Shown: positions 23,010-36,318, counted from the stretch's first letter. The stretch is 64,000 bases of DNA from Diphasiastrum complanatum (GCA_029204225.1 CM055102.1:31242607-31306606); one strand, 5' to 3'. A program made the numbers and translations. The notes: a model not told the origin generated them from the sequence alone.

Positions 23010-23327
23010 TGTCAATTTTCAAACAAAAGGACAATCATGATAATACAAAACAATCATTAAGAGTTATTGATTGCTAAATTCAATGATCTATCAAGTTCTA
23101 TGTGTTAGATCTTGATCTAGATGCTTTACACTATGATTAAAAACTATGAAGAGCGGCCTCACACGTGTGGAGGACAATACTAGTACGGACTGTAAACATA
23201 GAGTGAAGTACATTTGCATACAAAAGCAATCCAATCATAAAAACTCAAGACAAATGTGAGAATTACAAGCAAAGCAAGAAATTGCCAATGTCACATCAAC
23301 TTCTTATTGATTTGGTTGATCCCTTTA
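23010..23327 (-). mobile_element. Partial 5' LTR of copia element B
   Basis: 318 bp that match 8672-9050, including the palindrome at 23160-23169 and the following AGTACGGACTG. The match ends sharply at 23327, where unrelated GC-richer DNA starts; about 500 bp of the LTR are missing. Confidence 0.75.
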
Positions 23328-23590
23328 TAGTCAATCGGGGTTCAGGGACAAGGTGGTTCTCATGCAAAAATTTAGGGCTTGACAAAGCCCACATATAGTG
23401 TTTTTGGGCCCATCCTTCTGATAACATGACGGGGTGGGATGTGTGGCACCTCAGCGTGACTCGTGGAAGCCCATTGAGTGTGTCTGCTACTTCAGTCCGG
23501 GGCCAGTAGCCCCACGAGCCCAAACAGGGGCCCTTCCGGGTCAAAAATCGCACTTGACTTTTTGCCCTGCTTTGACGCATTACAATCGGT
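23328..23590. other. GC-richer unrecognised piece
   Basis: About 260 bp of distinctly higher GC than its surroundings, between the broken LTR of B and the CT minisatellite. It has short palindromes such as GGGCTTGACAAAGCCC but no open frame with a known motif. It could be the edge of an inserted element. Confidence 0.35.
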
Positions 23591-25130
<1,540 letters not shown>

Positions 25131-26361
25131 TCCCAATTTAATCCATGCATTAAGTTTATTTGATAGTTTATTTATTGTTCTAGCTCTAAATCAATATTAG
25201 TTCCAAATCTTATTACAAATTGTATAGATTGTTTAAGGTTTTTCAAGGGTGGTTTCACATGGAGTGAGTCCAAATGGCCCAAATCCTTTACTACGATGGT
25301 AAAGTTTTTACCACAGGTTTTTTTTCTACTGTTTTTGATTAGAATGAATTGGCGGTTGTATGGCAATGCAATATGGGCTGTTTTACTTGTAGTGTAACTA
25401 AATGCCTTATTGTCATAGTTTTCTGCTAGTATTGAATGCATTATCTTGTGTTCTATTGTAGTTCTGTAATGAATAGATAGAGTGGTTTGTTGTTTGGAAA
25501 AGCATTTTGGCCTGTAGTTCTGTAATTGTCACCTAACCATTTTGTGTTTGGCTACCCGGCTGGTTCAGGGTTGATCCTGATGTGTACATCTTCAAGCTGT
25601 GACATATTTGATTACTACTGTAATGATTAATTAAAGTTGTCAGATGCTTGCTAGTTTGATTTCACTAAGTGGGTTGACATTGTTGAATGCATTACCTAGC
25701 TGATTTGTCCTCTTATGATTAGATAGAGTAGTTGGCTATATGGCAAATTATTGTAATACTTCTGCTGTAACTAAAAGGCTTGCTAGGTTGGTATTCTCAG
25801 AGTGGGTTATGGAAACACGTATGAATTCAATAAACCCCTGCTTTATTGTACATGGTTATTTCGTTTCTAGGAACTGTTTGATGTATTCGCATACTATTGG
25901 GCTTTTAGTAGATGTTTAATGGTCACTTCAAAATGAAAGTTATGTAGAATTTTATATTTTGCAAAAAATGTGAAAATTTTTGCTCTTTTAAACAATATTT
26001 TGCTGGCCCCTCTAACAAGACTTTGTCATAAATGCTGCTGATTTTTTAGCCATAGTGTAGACGGCTGTCCTAAAAATCTGTCTATTGAATACAGATATGC
26101 TCTCTTAGAAGTTGAAGCAAAAATACTCAATGAATAAAAATCAACCCTACAGTTTATTTTAGACTAATTTGGGGAAAAAAAAAAACACTACATTACAAGC
26201 TAGAAGTTTTTTTCATAAGGTCACGAGCATTAATGGGGATGCAAAGACCTGATGTTATTTCCTATAATCCATAGACAAGTACAGTTTTCACAGTACAACT
26301 AGTCCATTCCAAGAAGCAAAAAATATCTATCAAATGTGCTACGAACGTAGCAAGGAATTGA
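25131..26361. other. Non-coding flank of the methyltransferase gene
   Basis: About 1.2 kb of AT-rich sequence downstream of the minus-strand gene. No open frame with a recognisable motif and no LTR or terminal inverted repeat was found. It would hold the 3' untranslated region and, if the pair is a transposon, the left subterminal region. Confidence 0.4.
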
Positions 26362-29300
26362 CTAGTACGAACTAGCATCGTCAGAGACATCCACAACCTC
26401 GTCATTTACAAAAAAACACTTTCGTTGAGGCCTCTGAACAATGGCACCTGGGGCCTTGTCATGCATCGCCTCCATCACCCTGGCCATTGATTCAACATAG
26501 CATGGCAAATCACTGAGTCATTCAAATGTCATATAAACCAAAATGTTAACAAATCCAATTTCTAACAGCCAAATGGACATACTCACTAGCATCCAGGAGA
26601 TAACATGACAGGTTCTTCTATTGATGGACCTGGTACAACCATGCTTGCCTCCATGACTACACAAGACAAAAAAATCGATGCACAGCTAATTCTAAAAGCA
26701 AAAAACAATGCACCTAAACATTTTTCCACTTTCTTCTGACAATCAAGTCTCACCTCTATTCTCTTTCAACCAACTTATGCATTCTTCATCGCTGTCCATA
26801 CCAAAAAGCTGGACACCAGCCTTTCGAGTAGCAAGGACCGAGGTACCTACACCTACATGTAGGTCCAACGCCACACCACCCTCGGGGTAGAATGCGAAAA
26901 GCAAGAATAACATGAAATATTCACTTTTTTCAGAACTACCTCGTATTGGCCTATTGCTCCTTGTGTCTTTAGACCACTCTGAATGTGGCAAATAGTGTGT
27001 CCAAATATCACTATCCACATCCAACAAGCCGGTATCAAAATATTTAGACCGATTTCGATCAATTAAGGGCATGGAACCTTTTCTCGAGAGAAGGTATACA
27101 TCCATAAAGTGCATCTACAAATAACGACAACACTATGTCAGAACAAGCAACTCACATACTTACATAAATAGATCTTCCAAGCAAATTTATAACTATGAAA
27201 TTATACTCACATAGTCACATACTTACATACTTCCAAGCAAATATATGACTATGAAACTATACGTATCAAAGAAGATCCAAGTTATAGTGCATTAATTTTT
27301 GTAAATATGCAAGCACTGCATGTGAACAAACTCGCAACAAAAAAATCACAACTTACATTCATGCCATCCTCTCCTCTTCCAAATTTTTCAATTCCTCTCA
27401 ACACAGCACGTCTCTGAATAGCCAACCTCTGTCGGCCGATCTAAATCTCAACTTGCAATCTATGAGTGGGGGGACTGATAAGGATGATCCAACCACTGTC
27501 GTCCAATACAACCATGCATATATCTAGGCTGGCCTCAAGTGTCTCATCAGACCATTTGTTCCACGTGGACCCACCGCCAACGACACCATCAACTGTGTAC
27601 CCTCATGGCAAGTCCACAATGATGATGTCGGCACAGTAGGTGGTGCTCTTCCTTTCCTAATCCTCGTGAAAGAATTATTTTTTTCTATAAAGCATTTCAT
27701 GGCCTGGTATTCTTGTAGATTGTCCCCATGAGATAATCCTTCCCTTACCATGTTTACATCACCCACAATGACCTCAATAGTAGATGTTAACTTAGTGTTA
27801 ACACCTACCATGTCCATTTTCATGTACCCGTACTCCTCACGTCTTCTTTTAGCAGGCGTGTAAGGCATGGTATCCTGTACATAGAAACAAAAACACATTT
27901 GAATTATAAATGAAATAAGATTTAAAGCAAGCAATAATTAACCAAAAAGAAAACACGAAGATGGAGCAAAGTTAAAAGGTTGTTGTGAATACGTCTATAG
28001 GCTGCATAACATCATCAACATTCTTCTTGCTCTTCTTATCTACAACTTGAGGCTTCTCGGGAGTGGCAGTAAGGAAGGACCTCAGTGCCATCTCTGTCGC
28101 TACTGCATCATCATCATCATCCACAACCAAACGTCCTTTCTCATGCAGCTGGTACTATGTTTTTTTCTTAGGGAGGACATTCTCCCTCCTTGAAGTCTAT
28201 CCACTAGGGATAGAACTTCACTTCCCACTCACTCAGGCCATTTTTTCTGTTGAGATTGGCCTTTGCAGAGTACATAGAAACCTCCTTCTTCATGGAGATT
28301 TGATTCCACATATCCATTACCTGAGGCATTTCCTCCACAACATGCTTCGCTTTAAGATGAAAGAAATATTTGTCCAATTGAACACATCAAGTTGGATTAC
28401 AGTAAAAAAAAACACATAAACAAATTGTACCATGCAAATGTAAAGACATTCAATGTCGCCTCCACATCACACACTTTGCTGCTAGCTTCGCCTCTTCCTT
28501 TGCCTCAGTGGTCAGAATAGGTTCCATCACAGAAGATATGGAGTCAAAAAGGTAATCCCCAAACCTCAACCTGATAGATGTAAAATATTTTGTGAAAGTG
28601 TTTGTAGCAGATTCTAGAGATCCTATAACATGCACAAAAAACACATTGTCAAATCAAGTTTAAAAATAATAATAATTCTCAATGCGAAGGGCTTCAAATT
28701 TTCTCAATTGATTATTTTACTCCCAGCCAGAATTTGAAATTTGTTTTGATGAGTTTGCAGGCATAGCATTTTGTATACTATCCTTTGGAAGCTAAAAAAT
28801 GTGCAAGGTACTTTTATAGTCTCTTATTGCAATCTATGCTAAAAACACCTGATCCCTGTTATTTTTCACATGAATTTCAGTATTTGGTACTTTGCTCAAA
28901 ACAATCGAATCTCAATGTCAATCTGTAACAAGCCTAAGCCTGAATTTCAATTAGCATAACGTATCAATGCTTAAGCTGCAGATGTGAAACCAACATATGT
29001 TCATCCTTTTTCTTATAGAAACTTCTTATAAGATGCAGACGATGTATGACGTTTGCAGAGTTCTAGAATAAAGCAAGTTCTAGGCAGAATTCTAGGAGAT
29101 CGTGCGCACAGTCTATAAAGTCAGCATGGTTATTAAATACAATGGAATTCCCTCCCCCCCCCAACACCAAAAGAGTCCTAAGAATAAAAACATTTTTACT
29201 CAAAATCAAATGTATAGTGCAACCTTTGCTTTAACTGGAAAGGTTTCTTCATTTTTATGCAATAATCTTTTTAACCTCTTGTCTAATATTAAAAAACCTC

Positions 29301-30962
29301 ATTGGCAAAGAGTTACCTCATGCATCCTAACATAGCTCAAGAATCCTCAAAGCCTCTAGTCTGAGTGCCTCATAGAATACTTCTCTGGCAACCCAAATGC
29401 GAAACATCTTGTCACCAATAGGAATATTGTACTGGTCTCGAGCCATAGCTCCTCCCATGCAATTTTTGAACCACTGACACCTGGTCTCATTAGAAACATC
29501 TGCCAAACGCAAAGCATTCAATTTCTCCAAACCCAATGAAAATCCCTTTTCTTCCAAAGCTTTTGTGATTATCATTCTAAACCACTGATCTCCATTCTTG
29601 GGATCCACAACACCCAATAGTTTACTCATTCGATTGCCATATTTTTTTCTTATACGCAATTCAACATCGGCCTGATGTTTTGGCTGAGTTGATGTGTCTG
29701 TCTTCTTACTCAATAGCTCATCAACCTCCCACTGAATCTCATTCTGGATACATAAAATGCAATACATTATGCATCTTGAAATTTTCAAACAAACAATGAA
29801 AGTGATGGAATCTTTTTCAGAGACAAGAGAAGCACTTACATTATACACAATCTTTGCCAACATAAAGCGTGTAAGTGGGTACCATGGCAAAATCCCCTTT
29901 CTCTTCTCTAGATCTCTAACAATCTGAACTTGAGCCAACTCTTCTGTTGTGAACTTACTTTCAAAATATGATGTGTCACTCTCTCCCAATTTTCTCACTG
30001 AGAACAACACATCTTTCAACTTCGTCTTCACCATTGCTTCCTCATTCAATCTACAAGTAGACACGCATTCATGGCGAGGCAATATCAAACATTAATAAAT
30101 TCAGCCTTAACACAGATTGAATAAAAAAACAAGGAACATACGTGACTAGCCGAAAAAGTGAGCTACATAACATTGCTTACTTGTTGATTCTATTTAACGC
30201 TGTCAACAATGGCATGGAATCAGAAGGTGAAACATGTATAAATGTGGCCTTCACTGAAATATGCTTCTCTCTGTCAAAACGAAATGACTCGGCAATCTCT
30301 TCAATCCACGCCTTTGTTCTATGATTCCCGTCCCAGCACAAGAACATCTTTCCAGAAAGGTCAACCCAATCTTCATTGTTGGCAAGTTCTCTCTCAAAGG
30401 AGTCATTCACTTTCGTCCATATTGAGTCCCATGTGGCTTTGATCTCATCATTAACTTTCACAGATATGCCACCTACTCCTTGCAAAGACAACGCAAAGGC
30501 TCCCTTTTCTTCAAGGTAATCGTCCATTCTGAAAGTAGTCTTAAGAACTTTTTTTAATGGTCCAACTTGACGAACACTCTCATGGATGTAAACTCTACAC
30601 AGAGGAATAGCTGGAGGAGGAGTATTTCTTACCATCCTCAAACGCTTCATGGTGGCCGAAAGCATCTCCACATGAAAGTTCTATGGAATGGCAGAAATCT
30701 CATCATCTTGAGACTTACTTTTTTTCTTTTTCCCATCATCTTCAGGGTCATCCAAGCTTACATCCTCATGCAAGTCTGCCTGCAAAACATGGAACTGAGT
30801 AGATATCTCCTCTTCCTCTTGTGTCTCATCCATCACGATATCTTCCAGACCCTCAACTGGGATGTTTTCTCCATCATTAGACATTTCAATATGTTCTAAA
30901 CCACTTGAAAAGCATTGTGACTCAGCCTCAACTCTCCTGTACATGGACCTTGTCAAAACCAT
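26362..30962 (-). pseudogene. ParB-like / DNA methyltransferase fusion gene, decayed, spliced
   Basis: Exon-like blocks on the minus strand: 30962-30181, 30051-29840, 29743 to about 29327, 28622 to about 28450, about 28360-27985, about 27874-27357, 27114-26754, 26656-26587 and 26512-26362. Where checked, borders are GT-AG and phases agree (30181/30051, 29840/29743, 26754/26656, 26587/26512). The N-terminus is acidic with a KKKKSKS stretch. Next comes a ParB/sulfiredoxin-like domain with FLCWDGNHRTKAW (about 30330), then a helical part. The C-terminus is a permuted (beta-order) N6-adenine/N4-cytosine methyltransferase: DLP-stop-GY (27597-27614), WIILISPP, then the AdoMet site ALDLHVGVGTS and GMDSDEE (26870-26790). 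Breaks: stops at about 30690, 27603 and near 27440, stops in the 28.2 kb block, and a frameshift at a T7 run (27678-27684). Bacterial and phage ParB-methyltransferase fusions are known; I cannot name a plant family. Confidence 0.7.
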
Positions 30963-31049
30963 TCTACAAAAAAAAATTCAAAACGAATACATTTAACCAT
31001 TCTGCAAAATTTACAACATTGGAACTTTATTCATATATAGCATCTTAGG
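30963..31049. promoter_or_regulatory. Shared divergent promoter interval
   Basis: Only 87 bp separate the two start codons of the divergent pair. The sequence is AT-rich with an A9 run and a TATATA at about 31035. Such close divergent starts imply shared control, or that unseen 5' exons lie elsewhere. Confidence 0.35.
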
Positions 31050-33249
31050 ATGGACTATAGAGAAGGTGAACGTCTGCATACACGGAATATTGTCAGAAAT
31101 TTGGTTGAAGATCAAGTTTCTAAATTGCCTGGTGTTGGACAAAAGAAAATTGAAAAAGAGGTTGCAAAGGAGTTAATAATGAATCAACTGCTCTCTGAAA
31201 ATGGCTCTACGATTGAGATGTTAGATGCTGATAAATTTTCAGCCATGTTGGACCAATTACAACCCTTGACAAATCAAAGAAGGTAGTATAGAAAAATTTA
31301 TCTACCTGGATTGTTTTCATTATCGGTTTTTTTTTAGCATACGTTCTGCATGTCCTGTTGTGTGCTAATGAATGGTTCTTTCACTAGATAATGTCAGGTT
31401 GAGAAAGTGGATAGATGACTTCAAAACCAACAATCAAACCAACATGGATTCCATGGATTCCATTCTGAAACTTAAAGAGAAGTGTCAGTATGACTATTTC
31501 CAAGGATCCTTGTTCTTTGGGCAGGTTTCAGATATCGATAATAAAAGATGTTTTATCTTCAAGATGTCTATTGTTGGGCTATTGTCAAACAAATGTAGAA
31601 GGGTGGTGCACTGGAACACTCATGGATATGTTTTGATCATGTTAAAAAAATACGTGGCTGGACCACAATGGCCGCCCATGTTTATGATCCCAGGATTGTA
31701 TATTCCATTGGACGATTTCTTTTCATATCATTCTAACCAATTGCTATATTTCTAAGAATTAGAACTTCCTTGTGCAGTATACAAAGCTTGAAATGTAGCT
31801 ATTTGTGAGATGAAGGTGGAAGACACAAAGGCACAAGTAAAGTTCTGGAAAATGCTGAATGTTGTCATGCAAAAACATGGTTTGGAATCAATACAATTTA
31901 GAGGGTTTATGGCAGACAAAGCAGGTGCCAATTGGGCAGCTGTCAGGAGGATCTATGGTAGCGAAGATGATGTGCCCATGGAGAGCGGTCTTGTCTTTTT
32001 CAGTTTAAAGATAGTTTGAAGAAACATACAGACCAATGCATCATACAAGACAAACAAGGTAAACATATTTCTCTATGTGAGGATTGGAGACTAGCGGTGG
32101 ACATGACTGATGCCAATGCAAAGTACAACCTAGTGAGGGCCTTCTGGCGATCAAGAGGTGCATATTCTAGCCAAATACCAGCATTGGAAGCGTGGCTATC
32201 TTGGTGGCACATAAGATATTCTCATTGGGGAAGATACATGGATGCGGTGAGAGTGTGCAAGATTTTGCTATAAATTTTTATTTCATTGTTTGTAATTTCT
32301 CTAAGATCGTAATTTGTGCTCCATTGATTGACAGGTGATTGAGGACAATGATATTGTCCATATGCCCACAGTGAATTTGTCAGAGTCTCGGCATGGTAGT
32401 TGGCTTGCTGCTGAGGCCTATCGTTCACAATTGTCTCTCTACGATGCATGTGTGGGTGATCTGGTCAACGCCATTTTGCAATGTGCTCGATATGCTTCCT
32501 ACACTAAAGGTCGACACATAAGAATAGGGCCTAGCCTTGAAAAGTTGATCAGTAGCAATAAAGCATCTGCCATGCAAGGGCAACCATTTGTCAATCTTGT
32601 GCATGATGCTGTTGATTTTGCATCATTGTCTTCTGGTTCTTCCACTCTGAGTGTCAATGAGAAGAGTGTTCCTAGAAAATGCCTTGTGGCTGATTGGACA
32701 AAGGATGATGTCAATGTCTCCCACAGGCCTGATATTGTGTATGTGAATGTGCCGAGACAAAGCACAACTCAATCTGAAGTGCCTCATCGTGAACGCATCA
32801 TCAAACGACATATGCAACTTGCAAGTGCTATTGCAGAAAGAGAGATCACTCATACATGGTAGCTGAATAAAAATATATTGATGGCACCCTCCAAAAATGA
32901 AGGTAGATGGTGTGTAACCATTGGAACAGCCCTTAGCCAAGATGAGATAGACATACTGAATAAGGGTGGCTACATGTTGGAGTGTATGGAAGAACATGAA
33001 ACTAGAACAGCATGCCCATTTGATGGGCAACAAACAGGCCCACACATGGAAGAATTTGCAACTCCTCCACAAAAAAGAAAAACCAGAAGAAGGCACTCAA
33101 TTTCTATTGCTGCAAAGGAGAGAATTGCAAGAGCTATCAAAATGAGCGCATGCATTGTTAAGGAGGATGTGAAGGTTAAAAGTCGAGAAGTTTCTTTTCA
33201 TGTGCAGAGTTTTGCAACAAATCCAAATCGAAAATATACGTGGTTATGA
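31050..33249 (+). pseudogene. Divergent DDE-type transposase-like gene, decayed, spliced
   Basis: Starts only 88 bp from the methyltransferase gene start, on the opposite strand. Exon 1 is 31050-31284; a phase-consistent intron joins it to 31399 (RR then LRKWIDDF). The core has TMAAHVYDP (about 31660), then EMKVEDTKAQVKFW, FRGFMADKAGANWAAV (candidate second Asp), SCLFQFKDSLKKHT (31985-32030), WLSWWHIRYSHWGRYMDA, an intron at 32250-32334 and NLSESRHGSWLAAEAY (candidate Glu). The C-terminus is basic (PPQKRKTRRRHS, a likely nuclear signal). Spacing and motifs suggest an RNase H-fold transposase distantly like MULE or KDZ types, but the first Asp is not clear. Breaks: A7-run frameshift near 31645, frameshift near 31980, stop TAG at 32860, possible stop near 31790. 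Confidence 0.6.
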
Positions 33250-33279
33250 TCCAAGAATCTCCAAACTGCACTTGTGAGG

Positions 33280-33830
33280 ATTTCATGAGAGGTATTTCAA
33301 GTATTATCTAGGGAGAGAAATGTACCACATCTCTAACAAGCTTTGAGTCTTGTGTGATGAAAAACTCGAACACTATATATACTATTATTGTGAGTCATTG
33401 AGTTTAAATGTATTTCTTGACCTAGTTTGGAATATTAGTCATTCTGCTATTGTCGATGTTAGTTACTTGCAATTTTTAACTTGTGGCATTCAGCTCGTCC
33501 ATCTGTTACGTTTTAGCATGATGAAAGAAGTTTACTTGTATACTTTGACCCTAAACACTACAAAAACAAAAACAAAAACAATACAGAACAACGAGATATA
33601 AATATTAATGTGATCATGAATTAAAGACATGTTGGTTGACATTCTAGGGTTGGACATTGACAACAACATGGTTATGCATAAACCACATGTCACTATGTCT
33701 AAGTTATTTCAAGTTTTATCTAGAGAGAGAAATGCACCACATCTCACTATTTCTGAGTTATTTCAAGTATTATCAAGGACAAAGAAGCAAAAAAGAAAAA
33801 ATGGCAAACTTCGGTGCAAGCCATGAATCA
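33280..33830. repeat. Right flank of the divergent pair with direct repeats
   Basis: Three degenerate copies of a unit with TTATTTCAAGTNTTATC and GAGAGAAATGNACCACATCTC lie at about 33295, 33700 and 33753 (the last partial). The part 33310-33651 has an inverted copy at 42387-42716. Repeated subterminal motifs like these are common near the ends of plant DNA transposons, where transposase binds. Confidence 0.55.
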
Positions 33831-33839
33831 TAGTCAATT

Positions 33840-34145
33840 TGATCTCATCAGAGAGATCAACGGATGGGGTTTGAAGAGCTGGAGACAGCAAGAGAGAATG
33901 CAAGAGTGTCTCCTCCACTCATACCAAGAGATACAGCAACACAAAACATGGAGACTGCCAGAGTAAAGTCTCCGCCAACCTCAAAGCAAAATATGACGTT
34001 CAGGTTGTGGAGGATTGTTTTTTTTTTTCATAGACCACTACTTTCGCTTGATGCATACTCCTGAAGAAAAGAGAGTCGATTTGGTTGTGGCATATTTTAA
34101 GAGCTATACAATGAACTGGTAATTGTAAGCTTCTGCTCCTACTAC
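33840..34145 (+). other. Unassigned piece, possible gypsy gag scrap
   Basis: A short plus-strand frame holds HTPEEKRVDLVVAYFKSYT, which resembles the EEK..A...L motif of Ty3/gypsy gag, but the match is short and the context broken. It lies beside a minus-strand gypsy RT relic. Confidence 0.25.
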
Positions 34146-34789
34146 TCAATCCAAAACACTTTCTGTGAAAGGTAAGGAAAAATAATCTTTCTTGGTAACC
34201 GCTTTTAACACCTTCAGATTCACACATATTTGCATTTTGCCGTTCTTTTTGGGCACTATGGCTATCAGCAATACCCATTCTGTATGCTCAATTTCATAAA
34301 TGAAACCGGCATCGAGCAATTTCTGCAACTCCACTATGGTTGGTGATATGCCCTTCAGATCTGTGTAGGTCCATGCAAAACAATCTTTGTATTCCACCAA
34401 CAAGGTACGTAGCCATGTGAACTGAGTGGGTGTCAATTGTTCTCCCACATGAACAATCTTTTCTCCATCATCTGGCTCAGCTAGATTCATTGGTTGTGTT
34501 CGCGCAGGTCTTTCAAAGACTGGTTCTTCCAGTTTCTGATTTTGATCATGTTCTCTTTGTGCTTGTGACATCATAATTACTACGTCGTCTAAGGTATAGT
34601 TTTTGAAGGTTTCTGGCATCTCGTGAACTGGCGTTCATCGAGATTCCTCCTTCAACATGTTGATATTAGCACGACTAGTAATCTTTGGGCTTCCAGTCAT
34701 ATGAGATGATGACGTTGTGTTTGGTTCCAACCAGGTAGATTTAAAAAAATCCAATACTTTTTTTTTTCCAGTTTTGTCAACATAGTTGG
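34146..34789 (-). pseudogene. Ty3/gypsy RT N-terminal relic
   Basis: Minus strand: MPETFKNYTLDDVVIM, then YKDCFAWTYTDLKGI, an internal deletion, then LLDAGFIYEIEHTEWV and IVPKKNGKMQICVNLKVL, the start of gypsy RT. The usual stretch between LKGI and KLLDAGF is missing. The catalytic YxDD part is absent. The 2280-2826 fragment is from the same family. Confidence 0.75.
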
Positions 34790-34884
34790 ATACATCCTTG
34801 TTATCTTTCTTTGGAGCTAATTTGTTGATGATTAAAGAATCATCAACGTATAATGCTATTCTAACATACCTTGACCCTTTATAC
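34790..34884 (-). pseudogene. Copia F RT fragment, second half
   Basis: A short minus-strand stretch with YVRIALYVDDSLI, the RT active site, ending at the target duplication of element D (34880-34884). Its missing first half lies on the plus strand at 41462-41812: the two reading frames meet exactly at the GTATA duplication. It closely resembles the RT of element I near 57550. Confidence 0.75.
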
Positions 34885-35548
34885 TGTGAAGATTTTGTAA
34901 ATCACTAAGATCCAAAATCATCTATGACCTTTGGTTTAGAAAGACAACACAATTTACACCATTTGCAATATAGAAAATCAACATCTACGTAATGAAAGAA
35001 ATGCAAACTCAACAAGATCTTGATCAAACATCAAAATTATGATAGAATGAAGTTGTTGTTCATACAAAAATGGTAAGGTACTGTATTTCACACGTGTGGA
35101 TTCAAATATCAACAAAACAATGCATTCTACACACAAGATTGCAAGATATCATCAATATAGTGCACCAATGGATAGATGAACCCAAGAGAACTCATGTATA
35201 AGCATGAAATGAGATGAGAGAGAGAAGAATAATCTCTCCCACAAGTCTACATCTATTTATAACAGGTCCATGCCTCATTAATGAGCTTTGTTTCTCTCCA
35301 TAGAAACTTCTAGATCAAAAACCCTATCAACAATATGACTAGAATCAATTTATCTTACATTCAAATTTGAATGTGTCCAAACTTGACCTTCTACTTTCTC
35401 TCACTTTCTACAAGTGGTAGCTTCAAATGTACTTAGGCTAAAAATAACCTCCTAAATTTTATCTCTAAGTATGAAATGCATATTGGCCTAAATTGCCAAA
35501 TAATCAACATAGACCAAAATAGATCAAACTAGTTGACAAATTCTCACA
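34885..35548 (-). mobile_element. 3' LTR of copia element D
   Basis: 664 bp; minus strand starts TGTGAGAATTTGTC after GAAGAGGGAG and ends CTTCACA, followed by the target duplication GTATA. It carries CACACGTGTG at 35089-35098 and a TATAAATAG on its own strand near 35250. The 5' LTR counterpart is the plus-strand piece at 41813-42186. Confidence 0.9.
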
Positions 35549-36318
35549 CTCCCTCTTCAACTAGTTTTGGCATAGTTTTAAACATAGAACTTTGATCCAA
35601 CTTTAGAATGATCTCCATCCTAAGTATAGATCTCCTTTCTAAAGTTATAAAGTGATTTCCATGATTGATATAGAGAATAGTGTCCAAATTGGATGTTTCA
35701 CTATCTCTTACATCACTTTTACACATCAAGGTATAACTAGAACGTGAGGAACCAAATAGAATGTAAATGAAATGATTCCACCATGCTTCCAACTCAGAAA
35801 TCTATGGAGAATAAAACAACCAAACAATAAATGTGAGTGATGACCGCTTTCTTGCTTGTCTCCTCCATCTTTGTCCTTTCTTAATATGTCTCCACCAAAA
35901 AAATCCATGAATGAGCCTCCATCTCCATCTTGCCATAAGATATCATCAACACTTGATGGCTTGACATCATACACTTCATCTTTGCTCTTTCATAAATATA
36001 CCCAATAATATCTACTAAAATCATCAATGAAAGCTACATACATCTTAGCTCCACTATTGCTAATTGTGGTAATTCCATGAATATCCGAATGTACAACGTG
36101 AAAAGGCTTTGTAGATCTAGATATAGATCTAGTATAAGGTAGTCTATGTGACTTTGGCAAAGATTGGAAGACCAATCACAACTTGCTTTCTAGCCATTAC
36201 CTCCAATGTTTTGAAGTTGAGATGCGAAGATATCCCAATCATTCACCCAGGAGAGACATCTACTCAAGAACCTGCAGTTCGAAGATCTACACGACAATGA
36301 CAACCACCTGATCGTTTC
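35549..36318 (-). pseudogene. Copia D internal remnant: integrase piece and shared tail
   Basis: From high to low coordinates: a broken GAG-pre-integrase/integrase start (NFKTLEVMARK, SKSHRLPYTRSISRS, HVVHSDIHG, FIDDFSRYYWVYL; 36235-35990), then about 430 bp without RT or RNase H up to the polypurine tract. The last 250 bp match the tail of A' (11270-11515): both give ILKLDQSS or ILRLEQSS and SDVRDSE or IDVRNSE. D therefore lacks RT and RNase H and looks like another non-autonomous element. Its upper part is cut by the LTR of E. Confidence 0.65.

Noticed and set aside
25131-34145. Terminal inverted repeats around the methyltransferase/transposase pair
   Set aside because: I compared the candidate edges by eye and found no convincing matching ends or target duplication, so no element boundaries are claimed.
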